Part shown: in pieces, positions 1 to 5,582 of the stretch
Layout of the letters: the number at the start of each line of letters is the position of its first letter
Position numbering within the stretch: the first letter of the stretch is position 1
DNA from: Pseudomonas sp. UBA5782
GTDB lineage: Bacteria > Pseudomonadota > Gammaproteobacteria > Pseudomonadales > Pseudomonadaceae
Direction of reading: 5' to 3'
DNA: 6,115 nt
Assembly: GCA_002418465.1 (NCBI GenBank)
Contig: DIEE01000255.1
Location: 13,181 to 19,295 of the forward strand
Made by a program: the position numbers and the translations under genes
Notes under the pieces: generated by a model
Told to the model about the DNA's origin: nothing
What the model saw: only the letters and a program-made list of their open reading frames with translations
Databases searched by the model: none

Positions 1-1127
1 TCCTGCGCTCCGCCCGCCAGTTGGTGGAATGGGGCGCCCGGGTGAAGGTGCCGACCACGCTCAACGCGATCTCGGTGGACAAGCGCCGCTGGCGCGAACA
101 GGGCATCGACGCCGCCTTCGGCGAGCCGGCCGCCGCGCTCGGCGACGCCTACCTGGACATGGGCGCACGGGTCAGCTTCACCTGCGCGCCCTACCTGCTG
201 GACAGCGCGCCGCGGCTAGGCGAGCAGATCGTCTGGGCCGAATCCAACGCGGTGGTCTACGCCAACAGCGTGCTCGGCGCGCGCACCCTGAAATACCCCG
301 ACTACCTGGACATCTGCATCGCCCTGACCGGCCGCGCGCCGCTCAGCGGCTGCCACCTGCCGGACCAGCGCCATGCCAGCCTGCGTATCGACTTGCCGGC
401 GCTGGATGAGCTGGACGATGCCTTCTACCCGTTGCTCGGTTACCACGTCGGCCTGCTCTGCGGCAGCGAGATCCCGGTGATCTGCGGCCTGGAGCACGCG
501 CAACCGGACCTCGACGACCTGAAAGCCTTCGGCGCGGCCTTCGCCACCACCTCGGCCGCGCCGATGTTCCACATCACCGGGGTGACCCCGGAAGCGCCCA
601 GCGCCGAACGGGCCCTAGGCGGCCAGGCGCCGACGCAGGTGTTCCAGGTCAGCCAGATGGACCTGCTGGAAAGCTGGTGGGAGCTGAACAGCGCCGACGA
701 GCCGGAGGTCGACCTGGTCTCTCTGGGCAATCCGCACTTCTCCTTCAGCGAATGCGCCCGCCTCGCCGCGCTCTGCGCCGGCCGCCGCAAGCACCCCGAC
801 ACCGCGCTGGTGATCACCTGCGGCCGGGCGATCCACGAACGCGCCCGCGAGGCCGGCCATGTCGCCACGCTGGAAGCCTTCGGCGCGCAGTTCGTCACCG
901 ACACCTGCTGGTGCATGCTCGGCGAGCCGGTGATTCCGCCCGCCGCGCGCACCCTGATGACCAATTCGGGCAAGTACGCCCACTACGCACCGGGGCTGGT
1001 CGGCCGTCGCGTGCATTTCGGCAGCCTCGCCGAATGCGTCGACGCCGCGTGCAGCGGGCGCGCCAGCGGGCGTTTGCCGGCCTGGCTGCAGCTCGGCGAA
1101 GCCACGGAGGAACCCGCCCATGTTTGA
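1..1127 (+). CDS. lhpI: Aconitase X family cis-3-hydroxy-L-proline dehydratase, 5'-truncated
   Basis: This is the C-terminal part of an aconitase X (DUF521) protein. The frame is open from base 3 with no stop, so the gene begins upstream and the ATG at 21 is internal. Seen: a VPTTLN motif at about 51-68, CAPYLL at about 183-200, the family hallmark WAESNAVVYANSVLGAR at 234-284, GNPHFS at about 726-743, and a C-terminal DTCWCMLGEP then TNSGKYAHY block at about 900-985. Fused aconitase X proteins run to somewhat under 600 residues. About 375 are visible, so the missing part should hold the start of the catalytic domain and probably the swivel (DUF126) domain. Known: Pseudomonas LhpI dehydrates cis-3-hydroxy-L-proline to 1-pyrroline-2-carboxylate using an iron centre held by Cys and Glu, in the cytoplasm. 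Its stop overlaps the permease start by 8 bases. The related activity is mevalonate 5-phosphate dehydratase, which the neighbours make unlikely. Confidence 0.9.
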   Translation, partial: LRSARQLVEWGARVKVPTTLNAISVDKRRWREQGIDAAFGEPAAALGDAYLDMGARVSFTCAPYLLDSAPRLGEQIVWAESNAVVYANSVLGARTLKYPDYLDICIALTGRAPLSGCHLPDQRHASLRIDLPALDELDDAFYPLLGYHVGLLCGSEIPVICGLEHAQPDLDDLKAFGAAFATTSAAPMFHITGVTPEAPSAERALGGQAPTQVFQVSQMDLLESWWELNSADEPEVDLVSLGNPHFSFSECARLAALCAGRRKHPDTALVITCGRAIHERAREAGHVATLEAFGAQFVTDTCWCMLGEPVIPPAARTLMTNSGKYAHYAPGLVGRRVHFGSLAECVDAACSGRASGRLPAWLQLGEATEEPAHV

Positions 1128-1785
1128 CTACACCTTCCACTGGCGCGCCGCCTTCAAGGCGCTGCCGGACATGCTCGGCGGCGCCTGGGTGACCTTCGAG
1201 ACCGCCGCCCTGTCGATGGTCTTCGGCGTGATCATCGCCCTGCTGCTGACGCTGATGCGCCAGGGCCGCAACCCGGTGCTGCGCGGCTTCGCCGCGACCT
1301 GGATCTCCATCGCGCGCAATACACCGTCGCTGTTCCAGATCTACATCCTCTACTTCGGCCTGGGTTCCTTCGGCCTGCACGTCAGCTCCTGGTTCGCCCT
1401 GCTCGCCGGGATCACCTTCAACAACGCCGGCTACCTCGCGGAAAATTTCCGCGGCGGCCTCAAGGCGGTGCCCGATACCCAGCTGCGCGCCGCGCGCTCG
1501 CTGGGCATGAGCGCGGCCCAGGCGTACCGGCTGATCGTGGTGCCGCAACTGCTGCGGATCGTCTTCTACCCGCTTACCAACCAGATGGTCTGGGCGGTGC
1601 TGATGACCTCGCTAGGGGTGATCGTCGGGCTGAACAACGACCTCACCGGCGTGACCCAGGACTACAACGTGAAGACCTTCCGCACCTTCGAGTTCTTCGC
1701 CCTGGCCGCGGTGCTCTATTACCTGATCGCCAAGGCGATCGTGGCGGTTGCCCGGATACTGTCCTGGCGCCTGTTCCGCTATTGA
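1120..1785 (+). CDS. Polar amino acid ABC transporter permease (hydroxyproline uptake), first subunit
   Basis: A 221-residue inner-membrane permease of the HisM/GlnP type (binding-protein-dependent transport family), the usual length for this group. Hydrophobic segments lie at about residues 21-46, 55-80, 86-105, 137-170 and 190-215. RNTPSLFQIY at 66-75 matches the conserved R-x-TP-x-x-x-Q stretch. The cytoplasmic coupling loop that contacts the ATPase is at about 105-143, with a core RAARSLG at 123-129 where most relatives have EAA, then LIVVPQ. The start at 1120 has a good Shine-Dalgarno, GGAGGA at 1106-1111, 8 bases upstream, and overlaps the lhpI stop as ATGTTTGA. It probably pairs with the next permease and the ATPase to form the importer. 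Hydroxyproline as substrate is inferred from its place inside the catabolic operon. The published lhp names for these transporter genes use letters such as M, N and O, which I cannot assign with certainty. Confidence 0.92.
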   Translation: MFDYTFHWRAAFKALPDMLGGAWVTFETAALSMVFGVIIALLLTLMRQGRNPVLRGFAATWISIARNTPSLFQIYILYFGLGSFGLHVSSWFALLAGITFNNAGYLAENFRGGLKAVPDTQLRAARSLGMSAAQAYRLIVVPQLLRIVFYPLTNQMVWAVLMTSLGVIVGLNNDLTGVTQDYNVKTFRTFEFFALAAVLYYLIAKAIVAVARILSWRLFRY

Positions 1786-1789
1786 GAGG
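1784..1789 (+). promoter_or_regulatory. Ribosome binding site deciding the second permease start
   Basis: GAGAGG lies 6 bases before the ATG at 1796. An in-frame ATG at 1748 would add 16 residues, lies wholly inside the preceding permease gene and has no comparable site, so 1796 is preferred. The preceding stop codon (1783-1785) overlaps this site. Confidence 0.7.
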
Positions 1790-1795
1790 CTGACC

Positions 1796-2446
1796 ATGTT
1801 CTCCACCAGCTTCACCTGGAACGATTTCCTGTTCCTCCTCCAGGGCGCCTGGATCACCCTGCTGCTGACCCTTGGCGCGATGGCCATCGGCACCGTCGCC
1901 GGGGTGCTCTGCGGCCTGCTCCGCGCGCTGCTGCCAAGGGCGACGCTGCCGCTGTCCTGGCTGCTCGACGTGTTCCGCAGCGTGCCGCTGCTGATCCAGT
2001 TCGTCCTGTTCAACTCGCTCAAGAGCATCGCCGGTTTGAACTGGAGCGCCTTCACCGTCGCCTGCCTCGTGCTCGGCATCTACGCCACGGCGTTCTGCAC
2101 CGAGATCGTCCGCAGTGGTGTCCTGGCGGTGCCGTTCAACCTGCGCCGCGCCAGCCGCTCGCTGGGCCTCACCTACCTGCAGGACCTGCGCTACATCGTC
2201 CTGCCGATCGCCACCCGCGTGGCCTTTCCCGGCTGGCTGAACCTGGTGCTGTCGGTGATGAAGGACACCGCGCTGGTGATGTGGATCGGCATCGTCGAAC
2301 TGCTGCGCGCCTCGCAGACCATCGTCACGCGCATCCAGGAGCCGCTGCTGGTGCTGTGCATCGCGGGACTCATCTACTACGTCATGAGCCTGGTGGTCGC
2401 CCGCCTGGGTGCCCGGCTGGAAACAAGGTGGCAGGAAAATGATTGA
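1796..2446 (+). CDS. Polar amino acid ABC transporter permease (hydroxyproline uptake), second subunit
   Basis: A 216-residue inner-membrane permease of the same HisQ/GlnP family as its upstream neighbour, with which it should form the heterodimeric channel. Hydrophobic stretches are at about residues 12-45, 52-75, 84-103, 133-165 and 183-203. RSVPLLIQFV at 61-70 corresponds to the conserved R-x-x-PLL-x-Q segment, and KDTAL at 156-160 to the conserved K-(D/N)-T/S-L motif. The ATPase coupling loop spans about 103-140. Its core is RASRSLG at 118-124 followed by IVLP at 134-137, so the usual Glu of the EAA motif is absent here too. The gene starts 10 bases after the previous stop and its own stop overlaps the ATPase start by 8 bases (ATGATTGA), which implies translational coupling. 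Substrate is inferred from the operon. Confidence 0.92.
   Translation: MFSTSFTWNDFLFLLQGAWITLLLTLGAMAIGTVAGVLCGLLRALLPRATLPLSWLLDVFRSVPLLIQFVLFNSLKSIAGLNWSAFTVACLVLGIYATAFCTEIVRSGVLAVPFNLRRASRSLGLTYLQDLRYIVLPIATRVAFPGWLNLVLSVMKDTALVMWIGIVELLRASQTIVTRIQEPLLVLCIAGLIYYVMSLVVARLGARLETRWQEND
2425..2431 (+). promoter_or_regulatory. Ribosome binding site deciding the ATPase start
   Basis: AAGGTGG lies 7 bases before the ATG at 2439. A longer frame from 2409 would add ten residues unlike the family. MIEIDNVHKSFG, starting at 2439, is a typical beginning for these ATPases and gives the usual 240 residues. Confidence 0.65.
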
Positions 2447-3161
2447 GATCGACAACGTACATAAATCCTTCGGCGAGCTGGACGTGATCAAGGGCGTCAG
2501 CCTGACGGTGAACAAGGGCGAGGTGGTCTCGATCATCGGCGGCTCCGGCTCCGGCAAGTCGACCCTGCTGATGTGCATCAACGGCCTGGAGTCGATCAAG
2601 AGCGGCAGCATCCGCGTCGACGGCACGGAGGTCCACGCGCCCGGCACCGACATCAACAAGCTGCGGCAGAAGATCGGCATCGTCTTCCAGCAGTGGAACG
2701 CCTTCCCGCACCTGACCGTGCTGGAGAACGTCATGCTGGCGCCGCGCAAGGTGCTCGGCCGGAGCAAGCAGGACGCCGAGGAGATGGCCGTGAAGCAGCT
2801 CACCCACGTCGGCCTCGCGGACAAGCTCAAGGTGTTCCCCGGCAAGCTCTCCGGCGGCCAGCAGCAGCGCATGGCGATCGCCCGCGCGCTGGCCATGTCG
2901 CCGGACTACATGCTGTTCGACGAAGCCACCTCGGCGCTCGACCCGCAGTTGGTTGGCGAGGTGCTCGACACCATGCGCCTGCTCGCCGAGGAAGGCATGA
3001 CCATGGTCCTGGTGACCCACGAAATCCGCTTCGCTCGCGACGTTTCCGACCGCGTGGCGTTCTTCCGCAACGGGCTGGTGCACGAGATCGGCACGCCCGA
3101 CCAGGTGATCGGCAACCCGCAGAAGCCGGAAACCATCGACTTCCTCAAATCGATCAACTGA
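2439..3161 (+). CDS. Polar amino acid ABC transporter ATP-binding protein (hydroxyproline uptake)
   Basis: A 240-residue cytoplasmic ATPase of the HisP/GlnQ group that powers the importer made with the two permeases just upstream. All core motifs are present: Walker A GGSGSGKST at 34-42, Q-loop Gln84 in VFQQWN, signature LSGGQQQR at 137-144, Walker B YMLFDE at 157-162, D-loop SALD at 165-168 and switch His194 in VTHE. The length is normal and nothing looks degraded. The start overlaps the end of the second permease by 8 bases, and lhpH follows after 13 bases. A periplasmic binding protein is needed for uptake and is absent from the window; in P. aeruginosa I recall it just upstream of lhpI. 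Specificity for hydroxyproline isomers is inferred from the gene neighbourhood, since the ATPase sequence does not determine substrate. Confidence 0.95.
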   Translation: MIEIDNVHKSFGELDVIKGVSLTVNKGEVVSIIGGSGSGKSTLLMCINGLESIKSGSIRVDGTEVHAPGTDINKLRQKIGIVFQQWNAFPHLTVLENVMLAPRKVLGRSKQDAEEMAVKQLTHVGLADKLKVFPGKLSGGQQQRMAIARALAMSPDYMLFDEATSALDPQLVGEVLDTMRLLAEEGMTMVLVTHEIRFARDVSDRVAFFRNGLVHEIGTPDQVIGNPQKPETIDFLKSIN

Positions 3162-3174
3162 AGAGGGACCGGAA

Positions 3175-4212
3175 ATGCGCTCGAGCAAGGTCATCCATGT
3201 GGTCAGCTGCCACGCCGAAGGCGAAGTCGGCGACGTGATCGTCGGCGGCGTCGCACCGCCTCCCGGCGACACCCTGTGGGAGCAGTCGCGCTGGGTCGCC
3301 AATGACGACTTCCTGCGCAACTTCGTGCTCAACGAACCGCGCGGCGGGGTGTTCCGCCACGTCAACCTGCTGGTGCCGGCGAAGAACCCGGCGGCGCAGA
3401 TGGGCTGGATCATCATGGAGCCGGCCGACGTGCCGCCGATGTCCGGCTCCAACTCGCTGTGCGTGGCCACCGTGCTGCTCGACAGCGGTATCCTGCCGAT
3501 GACCGAGCCGCAGACCCGGCTGACCCTCGAGGCGCCCGGCGGGCTGGTGGAAGTGATCGCCGAGTGCCGCGACGGCAAGGCCGAACGGGTCGAGGTGAAG
3601 AACGTGCCGTCCTTCGCCGACAGGCTGGATGCCTGGATCGAGGTGGAAGGCATCGGCTCGATCCAGGTCGACACCGCTTACGGCGGCGACAGCTTCGCCA
3701 TCGTCGATGCGCGGCGCCTGGGCTTCTCGCTGGTCGCCGACGAAGCCGCCGATCTGGTCGCGGTGGGTTTGAAGATCACCCAGGCGGCCAACCAGCAGCT
3801 CGGTTTCGTGCATCCGCTGAATCCGGACTGGGGGCACATCTCGTTCTGCCAGATCGCCGCGCCAGTCGAGCGCGTGAACGGCGTCGCCACGGCGGCCAAC
3901 GCGGTGGTCATTCGCCCCGGCAAGATCGACCGTTCGCCCTGCGGCACCGGCTGCTCGGCGCGCATGGCGGTGCTGCATGCCAGGGGCCAGTTGAAGGTCG
4001 GCGAGCGCTTCATCGGTCGCTCGATCATCGGTTCGGAATTCCACTGCCGCATCGACTCGCTGACCGAAGTCGCCGGCCGCCCGGCGATCTATCCGTGCCT
4101 CTCGGGACGCGCCTGGATCACCGGCACCCACCAGCACCTGCTGGACCCGAGCGACCCCTGGCCCACCGGCTACCGGCTGTCCGATACCTGGCCGGTGGAG
4201 CTGAAGCTCTAA
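3175..4212 (+). CDS. lhpH: Proline racemase superfamily trans-3-hydroxy-L-proline dehydratase/2-epimerase
   Basis: A 345-residue cytoplasmic enzyme of the proline racemase superfamily. The N-terminal SCHAEGE (11-17) is the usual substrate-binding start. The first catalytic motif reads MSGSNS (89-94), so Ser90 replaces the usual Cys and Ser92 replaces the His of MCGH. The second motif DRSPCGTG (252-259) keeps Asp252 and Cys256. Members with Cys in both positions are racemases or 4-hydroxyproline epimerases. Loss of the first Cys is linked to dehydration of trans-3-hydroxy-L-proline to 1-pyrroline-2-carboxylate, and I recall P. aeruginosa LhpH being described as a bifunctional dehydratase/2-epimerase. 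The start has GAGGGA at 3163-3168, 6 bases upstream. It is the last clear gene of the upstream operon and complements LhpI, which handles the cis isomer. A plain 4-hydroxyproline epimerase is the main alternative, but that role is normally filled by LhpA. Confidence 0.88.
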   Translation: MRSSKVIHVVSCHAEGEVGDVIVGGVAPPPGDTLWEQSRWVANDDFLRNFVLNEPRGGVFRHVNLLVPAKNPAAQMGWIIMEPADVPPMSGSNSLCVATVLLDSGILPMTEPQTRLTLEAPGGLVEVIAECRDGKAERVEVKNVPSFADRLDAWIEVEGIGSIQVDTAYGGDSFAIVDARRLGFSLVADEAADLVAVGLKITQAANQQLGFVHPLNPDWGHISFCQIAAPVERVNGVATAANAVVIRPGKIDRSPCGTGCSARMAVLHARGQLKVGERFIGRSIIGSEFHCRIDSLTEVAGRPAIYPCLSGRAWITGTHQHLLDPSDPWPTGYRLSDTWPVELKL

Positions 4213-4222
4213 GGAACGCTTG

Positions 4223-4285
4223 ATGAGTTCGTCGACTGGCAGAAAGCACGTCGATGAGAGGTGGCAAAAGCAGGAGCGGCCATAG
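4223..4285 (+). other. Possible 20-codon reading frame after lhpH (doubtful)
   Basis: The frame ATG (4223) to TAG (4283-4285) encodes 20 residues rich in charged side chains (MSSSTGRKHVDERWQKQERP). It begins 10 bases after the lhpH stop, with AGGAA at 4212-4216 spaced 6 bases from the ATG. Its stop falls on the first bases of the inverted repeat that follows. It could be a leader-type peptide, the remnant of a gene cut by the repeat, or chance. There is no recognisable domain and codon use is mixed, so I do not call it a gene. Confidence 0.15.
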
Positions 4286-4368
4286 GGGTAGATAACGCTT
4301 TTTTCATCCACCGTAATGATCGCGGAGCGGTGGATGGGTCGGGCCGCGTAGTGAGGCGTCACCCCCTA
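4283..4368. repeat. Nested imperfect inverted repeat, probably an interspersed intergenic element
   Basis: Outer arms TAGGGGTAGATAACGC (4283-4298) and GCGTCACCCCCTA (4356-4368) are imperfectly complementary. Inside them CATCCACCG (4305-4313) and CGGTGGATG (4328-4336) form a perfect 9-base-pair stem with a 14-base loop. A run of six T lies at 4299-4304, before the inner hairpin rather than after it, so it is not an ordinary terminator on either strand. Motifs of the GTAGGGTGGATAACGC kind recur between genes in many Pseudomonas genomes, and I infer this is a degenerate copy. Only one copy is present in this window, so the repeat family assignment is untested. Confidence 0.5.
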
Positions 4369-4523
4369 CAGCTTGGCCGGCGTAATTGAAGTAGGGAAAA
4401 ACGGCAAAGCCAGCGAGATGGCACCCGCAGAAGCCAGGTCGGCCGACACCGAGGAAGACCGGACAACTGACATTGCAACACCCGCTCCGGCCGTCGGAGC
4501 ACGAAGAAAAGCGTGGCAAATCA

Positions 4524-4555
4524 TTGCCTTTCAATTATCGTATACGAAATACATT
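4524..4555 (+). promoter_or_regulatory. Probable lhpC promoter segment
   Basis: This is the most AT-rich part of the window and lies 20 to 50 bases before the lhpC start. TTGCCT (4524-4529) resembles a -35 box and TACATT (4550-4555) a -10 box, but the 20-base spacing is too long for an ordinary sigma-70 promoter, so the exact boxes are uncertain. The palindrome at 4538-4547 lies between them, where a bound repressor would block polymerase. Placement, base composition and the long gap support a promoter here; the box assignment is weak. Confidence 0.4.
4538..4547. promoter_or_regulatory. Palindromic operator-like site, GntR/FadR type
   Basis: TCGTATACGA is a perfect 10-base palindrome and fits the TNGT-N(0-3)-ACNA pattern bound by the FadR/FCD branch of GntR regulators. 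It is 28 bases before the lhpC start codon. A GntR-type repressor (HypR) controls hydroxyproline genes in Sinorhizobium meliloti, which makes such a site plausible here. No regulator gene is in the window, and the known P. aeruginosa activator LhpR is, as far as I recall, from another family. Confidence 0.4.
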
Positions 4556-4575
4556 AGCACTCGGAGACACACCCC

Positions 4576-5493
4576 ATGAGCAGAGCGGTCAACTGGAGCG
4601 GCGTTTTCCCCGCTGTCACCACCCAATTCAACGACGATTTCTCGATCAACCTGGAGGAGACCCACAAGGTCATTTCCAACGTGATCCGCGATGGCGTCTC
4701 CGGCCTGGTGGTCTGCGGTTCGGTGGGTGAAAACACCTCGCTGAGCGCCGAAGAGAAGATCGCCGTCACCGAGGTCGCGGTGGACGCCTCCAAGGGCCGC
4801 GTACCGGTGATCTGCGGTGTCGCCGAGTTCACCAGCGTCGCCGCGGCCAAGGTGGCCAACGCGGTGAAGAAGGCTGGCGTCGACGGCGTCATGCTGATGC
4901 CGGCGCTGGTGTACGGTTCCAAGCCCTACGAAACCGCCGAGCATTACCGCTACGTGGCGAAGAACGCCGACGTGCCGCTGATGGTTTACAACAACCCGCC
5001 GATCTACAAGAACGACGTCACCCCGGACATCCTCATCTCCCTGGCCGACTGCGACAACGTGGTCTGCTTCAAGGATTCCTCCGGCGACACCCGCCGTTTC
5101 ATCGACGTGCGCAACGAAGTCGGCGACCGCTTCATCCTCTTCGCCGGCCTCGACGACGTGGTGCTGGAAAGCCTGGCGGTCGGCGCCGAGGGCTGGGTGT
5201 CGGGCATGTCCAACGTGTTCCCCAAGGAAGGCGAAACCATCTTCCGCCTGTGCAAGGCTGGCCGTTTCGCCGAAGCCATGCCGATCTACGAATGGCTGAT
5301 GCCGATCCTCCACCTCGACGCCCGCGCCGACCTGGTGCAGTGCATCAAGCTCTGCGAAGCCATCGCCGGCCGCGGCGGCGAACTGACCCGTCCGCCGCGC
5401 CTGCTGCTGCGCGGTGAAGACCGCGCCCACGTCGAGGCGATCATGGCCAAGGCGATGGCCAACCGGCCGACCCTGCCGGACGTCGGCCTGTAA
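4576..5493 (+). CDS. lhpC: 1-pyrroline-4-hydroxy-2-carboxylate deaminase (DapA/NAL superfamily)
   Basis: A 305-residue cytoplasmic TIM-barrel enzyme of the dihydrodipicolinate synthase/N-acetylneuraminate lyase superfamily. Seen: the carboxylate-binding motif CGSVGE at 47-52, catalytic Tyr138 in VYNNPP, and the Schiff-base Lys166 in VVCFKDSSGD at the end of the sixth strand. Length is normal. In the family, members beside hydroxyproline genes convert 1-pyrroline-4-hydroxy-2-carboxylate to 2-oxoglutarate semialdehyde and ammonia. The following gene encodes the dehydrogenase for exactly that product, which supports this over dihydrodipicolinate synthase or a sugar-acid dehydratase. The start follows GGAG at 4563-4566 by 9 bases. 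The gene sits behind its own probable promoter and operator-like palindrome, and a strong terminator follows 15 bases after its stop. Confidence 0.92.
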   Translation: MSRAVNWSGVFPAVTTQFNDDFSINLEETHKVISNVIRDGVSGLVVCGSVGENTSLSAEEKIAVTEVAVDASKGRVPVICGVAEFTSVAAAKVANAVKKAGVDGVMLMPALVYGSKPYETAEHYRYVAKNADVPLMVYNNPPIYKNDVTPDILISLADCDNVVCFKDSSGDTRRFIDVRNEVGDRFILFAGLDDVVLESLAVGAEGWVSGMSNVFPKEGETIFRLCKAGRFAEAMPIYEWLMPILHLDARADLVQCIKLCEAIAGRGGELTRPPRLLLRGEDRAHVEAIMAKAMANRPTLPDVGL

Positions 5494-5508
5494 ACGACCC
5501 AGCCCCGC

Positions 5509-5558
5509 ACGGCCATAGCGCCGCTCCCGCTGTCCGGGAGCCGCCTATGGCCGTTTTT
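5509..5558 (+). terminator. Intrinsic terminator between lhpC and lhpG
   Basis: ACGGCCATAG (5509-5518) pairs perfectly over 10 bases with CTATGGCCGT (5545-5554). Inside it GCTCCCG (5523-5529) pairs with CGGGAGC (5535-5541) around the 5-base loop CTGTC, with a small internal mismatch between the two stems. A run of five T follows at 5554-5558. On the opposite strand the hairpin is followed by G/C-rich sequence, so it acts on the + strand only. It lies after the lhpC stop and only 24 bases before the lhpG start codon, so lhpG must be reached by readthrough or served by another promoter. Confidence 0.85.
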
Positions 5559-5582
5559 CATTTCCAGCACGGGAGAACGAAC

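Larger units (their letters stand above)
4213..4575. other. 363-base intergenic region between lhpH and lhpC
   Basis: No convincing gene is seen on either strand. The frames crossing it lack the G/C-ending codon bias of the neighbours, have no recognisable domain and run into lhpC out of frame. It holds a doubtful 20-codon frame (4223-4285), a nested inverted repeat (4283-4368), a perfect palindrome GTCGGCCGAC (4438-4447), a 6-base-pair hairpin GCTCCG/CGGAGC with a 5-base loop (4484-4500), and an AT-rich segment (about 4518-4556) with the probable operator and promoter of lhpC. No intrinsic terminator for the upstream operon is visible: the T-run at 4299-4304 has only a weak 4-base-pair stem before it. 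The gap separates the two transcription units and is far larger than any other in the window. Confidence 0.8.

Noticed and set aside
1643..2896. Long - strand open frame opposite the permeases and ATPase
   Set aside because: It is a high-GC shadow of three well-supported + strand genes; its translation is low-complexity without family resemblance.
4277..4285. CGGCCATAG shared with the 5' arm of the lhpC terminator (5510-5518)
   Set aside because: A nine-base match between GC-rich segments with no further similarity around it is expected by chance at this length.
4299..4336. T-run plus inner hairpin as a terminator for the upstream operon
   Set aside because: The six T's precede the hairpin on the + strand, and on the - strand the hairpin is followed by A's, so neither orientation gives stem then T-run.
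4514..4527. Sigma-54-like promoter TGGCAAATCATTGC before lhpC
   Set aside because: GG and GC elements are present, but only 9 bases separate them, where sigma-54 promoters need 10, and the C/G after TGGCA is missing.
4304..4534. 76-residue - strand frame across the intergenic gap
   Set aside because: Composition looks random, it reads through the inverted repeat, and there is no recognisable motif or start signal.
4373..4579. 68-residue + strand frame across the intergenic gap
   Set aside because: No domain, codon use unlike neighbouring genes, no ribosome binding site, and it overlaps the lhpC start out of frame.
4531..5430. 299-residue - strand open frame opposite lhpC
   Set aside because: It is a shadow of a clear DapA-family gene with all catalytic motifs on the + strand.
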